The translations under genes and the position numbers were made by a program. A DNA stretch of 64,000 nucleotides from Bradyrhizobium sp. ISRA430. Its GTDB lineage: Bacteria > Pseudomonadota > Alphaproteobacteria > Rhizobiales > Xanthobacteraceae. Below, piece after piece: positions 49,142 to 57,421 of the stretch. Location: positions 434,001-498,000 of the forward strand of contig NZ_CP094516.1 in assembly GCF_029909975.1 (NCBI RefSeq), in the 5' to 3' direction. How positions within the stretch are numbered: the stretch's first letter is position 1; each line of letters begins with the position of its first letter. The notes beneath the pieces are model-generated. The model saw only the letters and a list, made by a program, of their open reading frames with translations. It was not told the origin of the DNA and made no database searches.

Positions 49142-50568
49142 GCGGCGCGCTCTATGATGATGGAATCGACCGGTGCGGGGATTACGACGCGCAGCGTCGC
49201 GCCGCGAGTCCCGCCCGTGTCGAAGCTGAGCTCGCCGCCGAGCGCGGTGACGCGTTCGCGCATTCCGAGCAGGCCCATGCCGGATTTGACTGCGGCATCG
49301 CCGGGGCGGCCATCGTCAGTGATGCAAAGTGCGATGACACGATCGTCGTTCTCCGCAGCCCCGCGTGCGGCTAGTTCGAGGCTGACGCGCGTGGCGCCGG
49401 CATGCTTTGCCGCATTGGTGAGCGCTTCCTGCACGATACGGTAGAGCCCGGCACCGACGGCGGCGGGCAGGTTCTCGAACGCGCCGTCGAAGCGGACGTC
49501 GAACTTTGGCCGCCCACGGCTGCGCCCGTTCCAGCCGGCGACCAGGCCCTCGAGGCTGGCGACGAGGCCGAGCTCGTCGACATCGGGCGGACGCAATCTG
49601 AACAGCGCGCCGCGCAACGTCTCCATCATGTCCGTTGCGGTGCGTGCGATACCGTCGCATTCGGCAAGCAGGGTGGGGCAGTCTTCCGCGGCGGTCTGAC
49701 GCGCCGATGCGGCGAGGGCGCGGATCGCAGCGAGCGATTGCCCGAATTCGTCGTGCAATTCGCGCGCAAGATGACGGCGCTCCTCGTCCTGGAGGGCGAT
49801 CAGCTTGCGCGTCAGTTCGCTGCGTTCCGCGAGTGTGGTGGCGAGAGTCTCGGCCAGGTGGTTGAACACCTCGCGAATGGCCGACAGCTCCGCCAGATCG
49901 AACGGCGGCAGCCGTGCCGTCAGGTCGTTGGCGGCGATCCGTTCGAGGCCGGCGCGAACCACCTGTGTCGGACGCAACGCGCGGGCCAACGCCGCATAGA
50001 CGAGGGCACAGAGCAGCGGTAGCGCGATCGCGAGCGCGGTCGTCAGCCGGCCCGCCTCATGCCAGGCTTGCGCCGTGAGCACGGCCGGATCGATCCATGC
50101 GACGGCTTCGCCGATCTTCATCCCGCGCGCCTCGACCGTGCGGACGGCTTCGCGGCCCGGATCGAACAGGCTGCGATAGAAGGCGGCGAAGACCCGTGGC
50201 GGTTCACCGCCCGCATTGGGTGCACCGCCGCAGAAGCGCTGAACGACATCGCCGTTGCTGCCGCGAAAGGCGAGACAGAGGCCGGGCGCCATCACGGAGG
50301 CGGCGACATTGTCCAGGTCGGGAAATTCGGAGCGCGGGTTGTTGACCCATTGGATCTTGTTGCGCTGGAGCTCCAGCGTCTTCGCGGCGAGAGCTGCGAT
50401 CGCATCGATCCTAGCGTGCACCGAACGGTCGGCCTCGACGAGGAAGTAGGCCGCGATCGCCGCGAAGCAGAGCGCGGAGATCGCCGCCACGCGGAGCGTC
50501 AGGCGGAGTTTTAGGTCGGGCTTGGAGCGGTTCCACATCGGCGGACACCCTGACTGGTCTTCGGCCAT
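49138..50568 (-). CDS. Sensor histidine kinase (HisKA_3 type)
   Basis: A 476-residue NarX/DesK-like kinase. TM1 is about 26-44, a small periplasmic domain (about 45-172) contains two Cys (CLAF, RFCGG), TM2 is about 174-196, HAMP about 197-250, then HisKA_3 with phospho-His272 (ARELHDEFGQSLAAI) and a HATPase_c domain (EALTNAAKHA, SGMGLLGMRERV). It pairs with the LuxR-type regulator (4-bp overlap). Signal unknown. ATG 50568 is the first Met; no Shine-Dalgarno is seen, and the Met ten residues later is equally possible. Confidence 0.93.
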   Translation of the reverse strand: MAEDQSGCPPMWNRSKPDLKLRLTLRVAAISALCFAAIAAYFLVEADRSVHARIDAIAALAAKTLELQRNKIQWVNNPRSEFPDLDNVAASVMAPGLCLAFRGSNGDVVQRFCGGAPNAGGEPPRVFAAFYRSLFDPGREAVRTVEARGMKIGEAVAWIDPAVLTAQAWHEAGRLTTALAIALPLLCALVYAALARALRPTQVVRAGLERIAANDLTARLPPFDLAELSAIREVFNHLAETLATTLAERSELTRKLIALQDEERRHLARELHDEFGQSLAAIRALAASARQTAAEDCPTLLAECDGIARTATDMMETLRGALFRLRPPDVDELGLVASLEGLVAGWNGRSRGRPKFDVRFDGAFENLPAAVGAGLYRIVQEALTNAAKHAGATRVSLELAARGAAENDDRVIALCITDDGRPGDAAVKSGMGLLGMRERVTALGGELSFDTGGTRGATLRVVIPAPVDSIIIERAA

Positions 50569-50717
50569 TTAACGGCAGAACGGAACCGCCGGAAAGCGCC
50601 GCTGACGATCCGGGACGACGTCGTGAAATTTTCCCGGGCCTTGCCGGGACATAGATGGCTGCGGGGGCGGGGGCTGCCGGCCTAGCGTCAAGGCCCGTCC
50701 ATCCCGCGAGGCCGCCC

Positions 50718-51596
50718 ATGCGTCGATCCCCGCCTGTGTTCGTTTCAATTCTCCTGCTCGTTCTGCGGGCCGCTGCTGCGTCCGCCGCTGAGCCTGGTAG
50801 CGTTGCCATCGATGATTTCAGCTATCTGGACACGTCGGGCGAGCCCGCCAACCAGACCGCCGCTCACGAGAAGCGGCTGGCCGCGTTCATGGCCGCGCTG
50901 CGACGGGACATCGCCGCCGGCGAGCGCTACCGGCTTGTTCCGACCGCGCAGGACGGGGCAGCGTTCAAGATCATCGGCGGCATCCAGAAGACGAGCACGT
51001 TGGTGCAATGGGCAAAGGTCGCGGTGATCGACGTCGCTGCCCGTAAGGTCGTGATGGACAAGCTTTACACCTTTCGTGGCGACAATGACGAGGCGTGGGA
51101 GCACGCCGAGCGCTTCGTCGCGCGCGAGATCCTGGCGGCGCTCGCTGCACCGGCGCCGATCGCACTTGCGGTGTTCGAGTTCGAACTCGACGACAACACG
51201 GCTGCACCCGCGGTGGGCCTCGCGGCCACAGATAGCTCCTATCTGACCGAGGTGACGACTGCGGTGCGCGATGCGCTCGGGCAATCGGGCCGCTATCGCA
51301 TCGTCGACGTCAGCGGCGTGCGCGAGGACGCCGTAAGATCCCGCGCCTTGCGCGACTGCAACGGCTGCGATGCCGCCATCGCGGCAAAGCTCGGCGCGGA
51401 TCAATCGCTGATCGGCGTGGTGCGGCGCGTCAGCCGCACCGAATATACGATCGGCTTCCAGGTGCGGGATGCCCGGACTGGCGCCGTGGTGTCGCGCGGC
51501 GACAGCGGGCTGCGCATGGGCGCCGACTATTCCTGGAAGCGCGGCGCGGTCCGGCTGGTCAGCGATCGGCTCATCGAAGGCGCCGCGCAGCCCTGA
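50718..51596 (+). CDS. Exported DUF2380/DUF3280-like protein (duplicated domain)
   Basis: A 292-residue protein with a signal peptide (about 1-24, ending ASA). The mature part has two similar halves: AEPGSVAIDDFSYLDTSGEPA (N-half) and APIALAVFEFELDDNTAAP (C-half), each followed by a region like GGIQKTSTLVQWAKVAVIDV / GVVRRVSRTEYTIGFQVRDA. This is the DUF2380/DUF3280 pattern, found near alcohol-dehydrogenase regulatory genes in Methylobacterium and Bradyrhizobium (family knowledge). It is divergent from the LuxR two-component pair, which may control it. Confidence 0.82.
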   Translation: MRRSPPVFVSILLLVLRAAAASAAEPGSVAIDDFSYLDTSGEPANQTAAHEKRLAAFMAALRRDIAAGERYRLVPTAQDGAAFKIIGGIQKTSTLVQWAKVAVIDVAARKVVMDKLYTFRGDNDEAWEHAERFVAREILAALAAPAPIALAVFEFELDDNTAAPAVGLAATDSSYLTEVTTAVRDALGQSGRYRIVDVSGVREDAVRSRALRDCNGCDAAIAAKLGADQSLIGVVRRVSRTEYTIGFQVRDARTGAVVSRGDSGLRMGADYSWKRGAVRLVSDRLIEGAAQP

Positions 51597-51611
51597 GGCT
51601 CGCGGCTGGCC

Positions 51612-52643
51612 TCAGAACGTCAACTGCACCTTCATCGATTGGGCGCGGTCGCTGGCGAGCTCGAACGCGGCGACCGCGTTCTCGAACGGCATGGTGGCCG
51701 TGATCAACGGCTTCACGTCGATCAGGCCTTCGCCCATCAGCCGCACCGCGAGCTCGAATTCGGGATCGAAGCGGAAGGTGCCGCGGAGCTGCAATTCCTT
51801 GGCGACGATGGTGTTGATCGGAAGCGTCATCTCGCCGCCGAGGCCGAGCTGCACGAGGCTGGCGCCCGGCCGCAGCAGGTCGAGCGCAGTGCGCAGCGCG
51901 GCCTGGTTGCCGGAGGCTTCGAACAGCGTGTCGAACACGCCCTTGCCGGCGCGCCAGGCATCGAGCGCCGCAGCATTGCCCGCGACGTTGATGGCGTGAC
52001 TGGCGCCGAGCTTCTTGGCGACCGCTAGCGGCGCCTCGGCAACATCCGTCACCACGATCTCCGCGGCGCCGCCGAAGCGCGCAACCAAAATCATCAGCGC
52101 GCCGATCGGGCCACAGCCAGTGATCAGCACACGCTTGCCGAGCAGGGGACCCGCCTGCTTGCCGGCATGCAGGCACACCGCGAGTGGCTCGGCGACCGCA
52201 GCTTCCGCCAGCGATAGCCTGTCGGCGATCGGCACCGCCTGCGTGGCATCGACGGTCAGGAATTCGCGAAAGCCGCCCTGCACATGCGGAAAGCGCATCG
52301 CGCTGCCGAGAAAGCGCATGTCGAGGCACTGGTTGCGCATGCCTTCCTGGCAATGCAGACATTGGCCGCACGGTTTGCTCGGGTTGACGGCAACGCGCGT
52401 GCCCGGCTTCACATGGCTGACGCCGTCACCGACCGCCGCGACAACGCCGGCGATCTCGTGGCCCAGCGCCATCGGCTGTTGGATGCGCACGGTGCCGAAG
52501 CCGCCATGATGATAGTAATGCAGGTCCGAGCCGCAGATGCCGCCATTTGCGATCTTGACGCGGACCTCGCCTGCACCCGGCGCCGCATCGGGATAGCTGT
52601 CGATCCGCAGGTCCTTCGGTGCGTGGATGACGACGGCGCGCAT
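51612..52643 (-). CDS. idnD: L-idonate 5-dehydrogenase
   Basis: A 343-residue zinc-dependent medium-chain dehydrogenase. Catalytic zinc ligands are in GGICGSDLHYYHHGGFG (Cys37) and ALGHEIAG (His62, Glu63); the four-Cys structural zinc site is GQCLHCQEGMRNQC (about 92-106); the NAD motif is GCGPIGALM. The HYYHHGGFG signature is typical of L-idonate 5-dehydrogenase, which oxidises L-idonate to 5-ketogluconate. The gene directly follows gluconate 5-dehydrogenase (28 bp), completing the idonate-to-gluconate step. The LDH-like alternative (sorbitol/threonine dehydrogenase) is less fitting. Confidence 0.92.
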   Translation of the reverse strand: MRAVVIHAPKDLRIDSYPDAAPGAGEVRVKIANGGICGSDLHYYHHGGFGTVRIQQPMALGHEIAGVVAAVGDGVSHVKPGTRVAVNPSKPCGQCLHCQEGMRNQCLDMRFLGSAMRFPHVQGGFREFLTVDATQAVPIADRLSLAEAAVAEPLAVCLHAGKQAGPLLGKRVLITGCGPIGALMILVARFGGAAEIVVTDVAEAPLAVAKKLGASHAINVAGNAAALDAWRAGKGVFDTLFEASGNQAALRTALDLLRPGASLVQLGLGGEMTLPINTIVAKELQLRGTFRFDPEFELAVRLMGEGLIDVKPLITATMPFENAVAAFELASDRAQSMKVQLTF

Positions 52644-52671
52644 GGCCTGTTCCCTTGTTTCTCGCTCGCGA

Positions 52672-53439
52672 TCACATCGCGGCGATCATGCCACCATCGA
52701 CATAGATGATCTGGCCGTTGACGTAGGTGGAGGCATCTGAAGCCAGGAAAATCGCGGCCCCAACCAGCTCATCCGGCTTGCCCCAGCGCTTCGAGGGAAT
52801 GCGGCCCATCAGCCAGTTGTTGAAGTCGGGATTGTTGACCAGAGCTTCGTTCATGTCGGTGAGCATGTAGCCGGGGCCGATCGCATTGGCCTGAATGCCG
52901 TGCTGGGCCCATTCCACCGCCATGGAGCGGGTGAGGTTCTTGATGCCGCCTTTGGCGGCGGTGTAGGGCGCGATGGTGGGGCGCGCCAGCTCGCTGCCGA
53001 GCGAGCCAATATTGATGATCTTGCCGTGCTTGCGCGGGATCATGCGCTTGGCTGCCTCGCGGCCGATGACGAAGGCGCTGGTGAGGTTGGTCTCGATCAC
53101 CTTGCGCCATTCATCCGTGGTGAATTCTACCAGCGGCTTTCGGTGCTGGATACCGGCATTGTTGACGACGATGTCGACGGCAAGGCCCTTCTTGTCGAAC
53201 GCATCGAAGGCGGCGACGATGGCCGCCTCATCGGTGACGTTGAAGGCCGCGCCCTCGGCCTGGTGCCCCGCGGCGCGAAATTCGCCGACGGCTTGCTCGA
53301 CGCGCTTGGGATCGACGCCGTTGACGATCATCTTGGCGCCGGCCTTGGCCATGCCCTCGGCGATGGCGCGGCCGAGGCCGCGGGAAGAGCCGGTCACGAG
53401 CGCGGTGCGGCCGGAAAGGTCGAAGAGGGAGGTGCTCAT
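52672..53439 (-). CDS. idnO: Gluconate 5-dehydrogenase (SDR)
   Basis: A 255-residue classical SDR. NAD(P) motif TGSSRGLG (16-23), NNAG at 93-96, catalytic Tyr159 and Lys163 (APYTAAKGG). This sequence type (FDLSGRTALVTGSSRGLGRA, GIQHRKPLVEFTTDEW, MAVEWAQHGIQANAIGPGY) is gluconate 5-dehydrogenase/5-keto-D-gluconate reductase. With the adjacent idonate dehydrogenase it interconverts 5-ketogluconate and D-gluconate. It overlaps no neighbour but sits 11 bp downstream of the enolase-type gene, so one operon is clear. Confidence 0.92.
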   Translation of the reverse strand: MSTSLFDLSGRTALVTGSSRGLGRAIAEGMAKAGAKMIVNGVDPKRVEQAVGEFRAAGHQAEGAAFNVTDEAAIVAAFDAFDKKGLAVDIVVNNAGIQHRKPLVEFTTDEWRKVIETNLTSAFVIGREAAKRMIPRKHGKIINIGSLGSELARPTIAPYTAAKGGIKNLTRSMAVEWAQHGIQANAIGPGYMLTDMNEALVNNPDFNNWLMGRIPSKRWGKPDELVGAAIFLASDASTYVNGQIIYVDGGMIAAM

Positions 53440-53450
53440 CTCGAAATTCC

Positions 53451-54650
53451 TCAGACGTTGGAGCGGCGCACGGTGAGATCGCTGCGGTCGAATACCGCGG
53501 GCAGGAGGTCGACGCCAAGGCCGGGTCCTTCCATCGGGAAGACGTAGCCGTCCTTGATCACCGGCATGGTGGTGACGAGCTCATTGTACCAGCCCTTGTA
53601 GAAGGCGCGCACCGATTCCTGGATCAGCGTGTTGGGCTGGCTGAAGGACATGTGGATGGCGGCGACGAAGCCGACCGGGCCGATGCAATCGTGAGGAGCA
53701 AAAGGCCGGTGATAGGTTTCGGCCATGGCGGCGATCTTGCGGCCCTCGGTGAGGCCGCCGGTCCAGCACAGGTCCGCCATCACCACATGCATGGCGTCGC
53801 GATCGAGCATGTCCTTGTAGGGGAAGCGCGACCCCAGCGTCTCGCTGGCGCAGACCCAGACATCGGTCGAGCGCGCATATTCGGCCAGCGCCTGCGGCGA
53901 GTTCATCCGGATCGGGTCTTCGTACCAGGTCGGCCTGTACGGCTCGAGCGCGCGGGCGATCTGCTTAGCCGTCGGCAGATTCCACAGCGAGTGGAGCTCG
54001 ACCATGATCTCCATCTTGTCGCCGACGGCTTTGCGGATTTTCTCGAACGGCTCGATCGCCTGCTTCATCTGCGCCGCGGTGATGAACAGGCCCTTATTCT
54101 CCTGCGCCGCCGGATCGAACGGCCAGATCTTCATGGCGGAGATGCCGCTTTCGAGCAGGCTCTCGGCCAGCGCATCGGCGCGGGTCATGAAGGCGTCGAG
54201 ATCCTCGTATGGTCCTTCGGACTCGCCGAGATTCCAGTTGGCGACCGGGCTGATATTGGTCGAGCGGACGTATTTGGTGCCGGCGCAGGTGTTGTAGATG
54301 CGCTGCTTGTCGCGGCAGAGACCGCCGAGCATCTGATGCACCGGCTGGCCGCAGACCTTGCCGAACAGATCCCACAGCGCGATGTCGATCGCCGAAGCCG
54401 CGCGATATTCGACGCCGGTCGAGGACTGCGCCATCGGCAGGTTGAGCATGTCGCGGTGGATCGCCTCGATGTGCAGCGGATTGCGGCCGAGCAGGCGGGC
54501 GGCAAAGGTGTCGTGGATCTGCGCTTCGATGGCGCCCGCGCCATAGAAGGTCTCGCCGAGACCGATCACGCCGGCGTCGGTGTGGATGCGTACCCAGATG
54601 ACGTTGGAGAATTCCTCGGTGCGCAAGGTTTCGATCGACGTGATCTTCAC
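53451..54650 (-). CDS. Enolase-superfamily (mandelate racemase/muconate lactonizing) dehydratase
   Basis: A 399-residue enolase-superfamily enzyme. An N-terminal capping domain (about 1-120: VKITSIETLRTEEFSNVIWVR) is followed by a barrel with SAMKIWPFD (acid/base region), MVELHS, WYEDP and CASETLG (metal Glu ligands) and PFAPHDCIGPVG (His). The MR/MLE subgroup includes D-gluconate and D-galactonate dehydratases, which fits the idonate/gluconate neighbours. The start is GTG 54650 with GGGAGGAC eight bases upstream; the open frame continues upstream of it without homology. It is divergent from the GntR gene. Confidence 0.9.
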   Translation of the reverse strand: MKITSIETLRTEEFSNVIWVRIHTDAGVIGLGETFYGAGAIEAQIHDTFAARLLGRNPLHIEAIHRDMLNLPMAQSSTGVEYRAASAIDIALWDLFGKVCGQPVHQMLGGLCRDKQRIYNTCAGTKYVRSTNISPVANWNLGESEGPYEDLDAFMTRADALAESLLESGISAMKIWPFDPAAQENKGLFITAAQMKQAIEPFEKIRKAVGDKMEIMVELHSLWNLPTAKQIARALEPYRPTWYEDPIRMNSPQALAEYARSTDVWVCASETLGSRFPYKDMLDRDAMHVVMADLCWTGGLTEGRKIAAMAETYHRPFAPHDCIGPVGFVAAIHMSFSQPNTLIQESVRAFYKGWYNELVTTMPVIKDGYVFPMEGPGLGVDLLPAVFDRSDLTVRRSNV

Positions 54651-54746
54651 GGCAACAGTCCTCCCGTCACGAACGCGTTGCGCCCGTTTGTTGTTGATTT
54701 CCGCGCCGCATGAAGCGGCGGTCTCGGCGGGCAGTCTTACGCCTGC

Positions 54747-54762
54747 TTGTAATATATCACAA
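54747..54762. promoter_or_regulatory. Candidate GntR/FadR-type operator
   Basis: TTGTAATATATCACAA is a 16-bp palindrome with one mismatched pair, standing out as AT-rich in a GC-rich divergent intergenic region between the enolase-type gene (start 54650) and the GntR gene (start 54834). An adjacent perfect AACATGTT follows (54761-54768). GntR/FCD operators often have the TNGTnnACNA layout. Position suits control of both operons. Confidence 0.6.
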
Positions 54763-54833
54763 CATGTTTTAAGAGGGCCACAAACAAGGCGCCGCCCTGC
54801 AAGGACGACAATGCGGGCCGACGGGAGGACGAC

Positions 54834-55595
54834 ATGGCACGGCGCAAGCGCGCGCTCGAGGTGGTGAGAGACGACGGCGAGGGCCGGCCCAGCCGTCGCA
54901 ATCGGATCAACTTCTTCGAGCTTGCCTATCAAAGAATTGAGGAGCTGCTCGTCCATTGCGAGCTCAAGCCCGGCCAGTTCATGACCATGCTGGAATTGCA
55001 GCAGATCACCGGCTTCGGCCGCACGCCGGTGCATCACGCCGTCAATCGCCTCTCCGCCGACACGTTGATCATCATCCGCCCGCGCCACGGGCTGCACATC
55101 GCCCCGATTGATCTGGCGCGCGAGCGCATGCTGCTTGGCCTGCGCCGCGACATGGAGCGCTTCGTGATCCGTCTTGCAGCCGACCGCGCCAGCCTCTCGC
55201 ATCGCAACCAGGCCCTGCACATCGAGCGGCTGCTGCGCGAGCGGCGTGCGAGCCTCACTCTTGACGAATTCAATAGCATCGATCGCCGCATCGACGCGCT
55301 GGTGCTGGAGGCGGCCGGCGAGCCGTTCCTCGCCCACACGCTGCGGCCGCTGCATACGCTCTATCGCCGCATCGGCTTCATCCATCACCGCTTCATGCCG
55401 GGCCAGGCCGACCTGTCCGGTACGATCGATCATCATCTGGCTATTCTCAATGCGGTCGCCAGCCGCCGCGTCGATGATGCGGTGAAGGCCAGCGATGCAC
55501 TGATCGACTACATGGACTTGATGTTCACGGGAATGGAGGCGGGGATCGACCCGCGACTGCTCGATTGCAGCATCGAGCCGCTACTGGGCACGTAA
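54834..55595 (+). CDS. GntR-family (FCD) regulator
   Basis: A 253-residue GntR regulator. The N-terminal winged helix is about 28-90 (FFELAYQRIEELLVHCELKPGQFMTMLELQQITGFGRTPVHHAVNRL) and the C-terminal FCD effector domain is about 95-235 (MERFVIRLAADRASLSHRNQ; then HHRFMPGQADLSGTIDHHLAIL, with His residues suitable for metal). It probably senses a sugar acid such as gluconate or idonate, and controls the divergent dehydratase operon and the MFS gene that follows 25 bp downstream. Confidence 0.92.
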   Translation: MARRKRALEVVRDDGEGRPSRRNRINFFELAYQRIEELLVHCELKPGQFMTMLELQQITGFGRTPVHHAVNRLSADTLIIIRPRHGLHIAPIDLARERMLLGLRRDMERFVIRLAADRASLSHRNQALHIERLLRERRASLTLDEFNSIDRRIDALVLEAAGEPFLAHTLRPLHTLYRRIGFIHHRFMPGQADLSGTIDHHLAILNAVASRRVDDAVKASDALIDYMDLMFTGMEAGIDPRLLDCSIEPLLGT

Positions 55596-55620
55596 CGAGT
55601 TTTCAGGAGGACCAGACAAC

Positions 55621-56985
55621 ATGTCAACGATGGCCATGCCACAACCGATCGCGAGCGAAGCCGCGGTCCGCTACCTCATCACCAACTACAGTCCGAAAGG
55701 CAACAAGGTTGGCTGGCTGATGATGGCTTCGATCCTGGTCGAGGCTTGGGATCTGTATTCGATCGCCTTCGTACTGATCTTCATCCGCGAGCAGTACAAT
55801 CCCGATCCGTTGATGCTGGGCCTTGCCGCCGCCGGCACGCAGGGCGGCGCGCTGATCGGCGCGCTGCTCGGAGGCTGGCTGTCCGACAAGATCGGCCGCC
55901 GCGTGATGTTCCTGGTGACGATGGTGATGTTCATCGTGCTGGCGCTCGCACAGGCCTTCGTGCCCAGCGTCGGCTGGCTCGTCGTGATCCGCTTCCTGCT
56001 CGGCATTCCCCTCGGCTCCGACATCTCGACCGGCTACACCTACATCATGGAATCCATGGCCAAGGGCGAGCGGGAGGTCATGGGCAACCGCTGGCAGTTC
56101 ATGTTCGCGATCGGCGAAGTCCTAACCATCGGCGTCATCGTCATCTTCCTCCTGATCGACATGCAGCACGAGTTGCTGTGGCGCGTGACGCTCGGTCTCG
56201 GTGCGGTGCCGGCGCTGATCATCCTGATCATGCGCCACGACGTGCCGGAGACGGCGGTGTGGCTGGTGCAGAAGGGACGCTTCCGCGAGGCCAAGCAGGT
56301 CGCGCGCGAGATGTTCAACGACAATCTCGACATGCTGCCGGACCGGGACGTCGAGGTGCCGAAGGTCTCTACCCGCGCGTTCCTCGCCGACCTCAAGAAG
56401 GATCCGATCCGCTGGCGCGCCACGATCTACGGCTGGATCGCCTGCTTCGCCCAGGGCAGCGAGTTCTCGACCTTCGCCTTCTACCTGCCAGTGCTGTTTG
56501 TCATGGTCGGCGTGTCGAGCGTGCTCGGCAACAACCTGGTGACGATGGGACTGTTCTGTCTTGCCGCGGTGTCGGGCTGGGTCGGTCCGCTGCTGACGCC
56601 GAAGATCGGCCATCGCGGCATCGCGATCGCCGGCTTCGGCATCGTGCTAGCCTCGCTCCTGGTCGCGGCCTTCGCGCTCTACACCGACAACAAGATGCTG
56701 CTGCCGTTCGCCGCGGCCGCGATGCTGTGGGGCCATTATTGGGATGCCTCGAACTGCATGACGATCCCGACCATGGTTGCGAAGCCAAAATATCGCGGCA
56801 CCGCGAGCGGCTTTGCCTACATGTTCGTGAAGCTGCCGTCGTTCCTGGCGATCTTCCTGTTCCCGTCGCTGTTCGCGGCGATCGGACAGGCGAATGCCAC
56901 GCTGTTCGTCGCGATCTTCCCGCTGATCGGATTGCTCGCCGCGATCTTCATCCTGCCGGAAGTCTACGGCTACGAGAACGACTGA
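55621..56985 (+). CDS. MFS transporter, sugar/acid uptake
   Basis: A 454-residue major facilitator with twelve predicted helices. The loop-2 MFS signature is GGWLSDKIGRRVMF (about 80-93) and the helix-1 motif is LVEAWDLYSIAFVL. It lies 25 bp after the GntR gene, likely in one operon, and together with the idonate dehydrogenase operon suggests uptake of the same sugar acid. The substrate is inferred from context. A perfect 13-bp hairpin follows 40 bp after its stop. Confidence 0.93.
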   Translation: MSTMAMPQPIASEAAVRYLITNYSPKGNKVGWLMMASILVEAWDLYSIAFVLIFIREQYNPDPLMLGLAAAGTQGGALIGALLGGWLSDKIGRRVMFLVTMVMFIVLALAQAFVPSVGWLVVIRFLLGIPLGSDISTGYTYIMESMAKGEREVMGNRWQFMFAIGEVLTIGVIVIFLLIDMQHELLWRVTLGLGAVPALIILIMRHDVPETAVWLVQKGRFREAKQVAREMFNDNLDMLPDRDVEVPKVSTRAFLADLKKDPIRWRATIYGWIACFAQGSEFSTFAFYLPVLFVMVGVSSVLGNNLVTMGLFCLAAVSGWVGPLLTPKIGHRGIAIAGFGIVLASLLVAAFALYTDNKMLLPFAAAAMLWGHYWDASNCMTIPTMVAKPKYRGTASGFAYMFVKLPSFLAIFLFPSLFAAIGQANATLFVAIFPLIGLLAAIFILPEVYGYEND

Positions 56986-57024
56986 CCGTGCTCGCGGGCG
57001 GATTTGTCCGCCGGCATCGCAATA

Positions 57025-57054
57025 GTTGATCGCGGCGGTGTCGCCGCGATCAAC
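57025..57054. terminator. Perfect hairpin between convergent genes
   Basis: GTTGATCGCGGCG-GTGT-CGCCGCGATCAAC: 13-bp perfect stem, 4-base loop. It lies between the MFS stop (56985) and the small membrane protein stop (57078) on opposite strands. There is no T-run on either side, so a Rho-assisted or stabilising hairpin, or bidirectional terminator, is possible. Confidence 0.6.
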
Positions 57055-57077
57055 CCGCTCGACGGGTCTTCGGCGCG

Positions 57078-57308
57078 TCAGGGGCTCATGAAGATCGGAT
57101 CGATCGTCGCCGTATGACCGAGCAGGCCGATCGCTTCCAGTGCGGCGCTATGCTGGTCGATCGCCACGATGGCGAGCAGGAGCAGCAGCACCGCGGCCGT
57201 GAACGCGAGCAGAGCGTTGGCCTTCTCGGGCTGATGTTCGCCCGGGCGGGCCAAAGCCTGCATCTGGCGGCGCGGCGAGAAGTGCTTCGGCAATTCCTTA
57301 TTCTGCAT
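57078..57308 (-). CDS. Small membrane protein
   Basis: A 76-residue protein. A basic/polar N-terminal segment (residues 1-33) is followed by one transmembrane helix (about 34-50, LLAFTAAVLLLLLAIVAI) and a short polar tail. Family unknown. The ATG at 57308 follows CAAGGAGGTCCATC, a strong ribosome binding site, which supports the gene. It lies alone between convergent neighbours. Confidence 0.75.
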   Translation of the reverse strand: MQNKELPKHFSPRRQMQALARPGEHQPEKANALLAFTAAVLLLLLAIVAIDQHSAALEAIGLLGHTATIDPIFMSP

Positions 57309-57421
57309 GATGGACCTCCTTGCCGCGCCGCATGAGCAGGCGCGACAAGCTGAATGATAGGTCCGTTCTTGCCGGCGATATTGATATGGCGCAAATAGCC
57401 GCGCTTAAGCCCAGTGTGCGG

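Noticed and set aside
53451..55436. A 661-residue extension of the enolase-type gene on the minus strand
   Set aside because: The extra N-terminal part is the antisense of the GntR gene; the true start is GTG 54650 with a good Shine-Dalgarno site.
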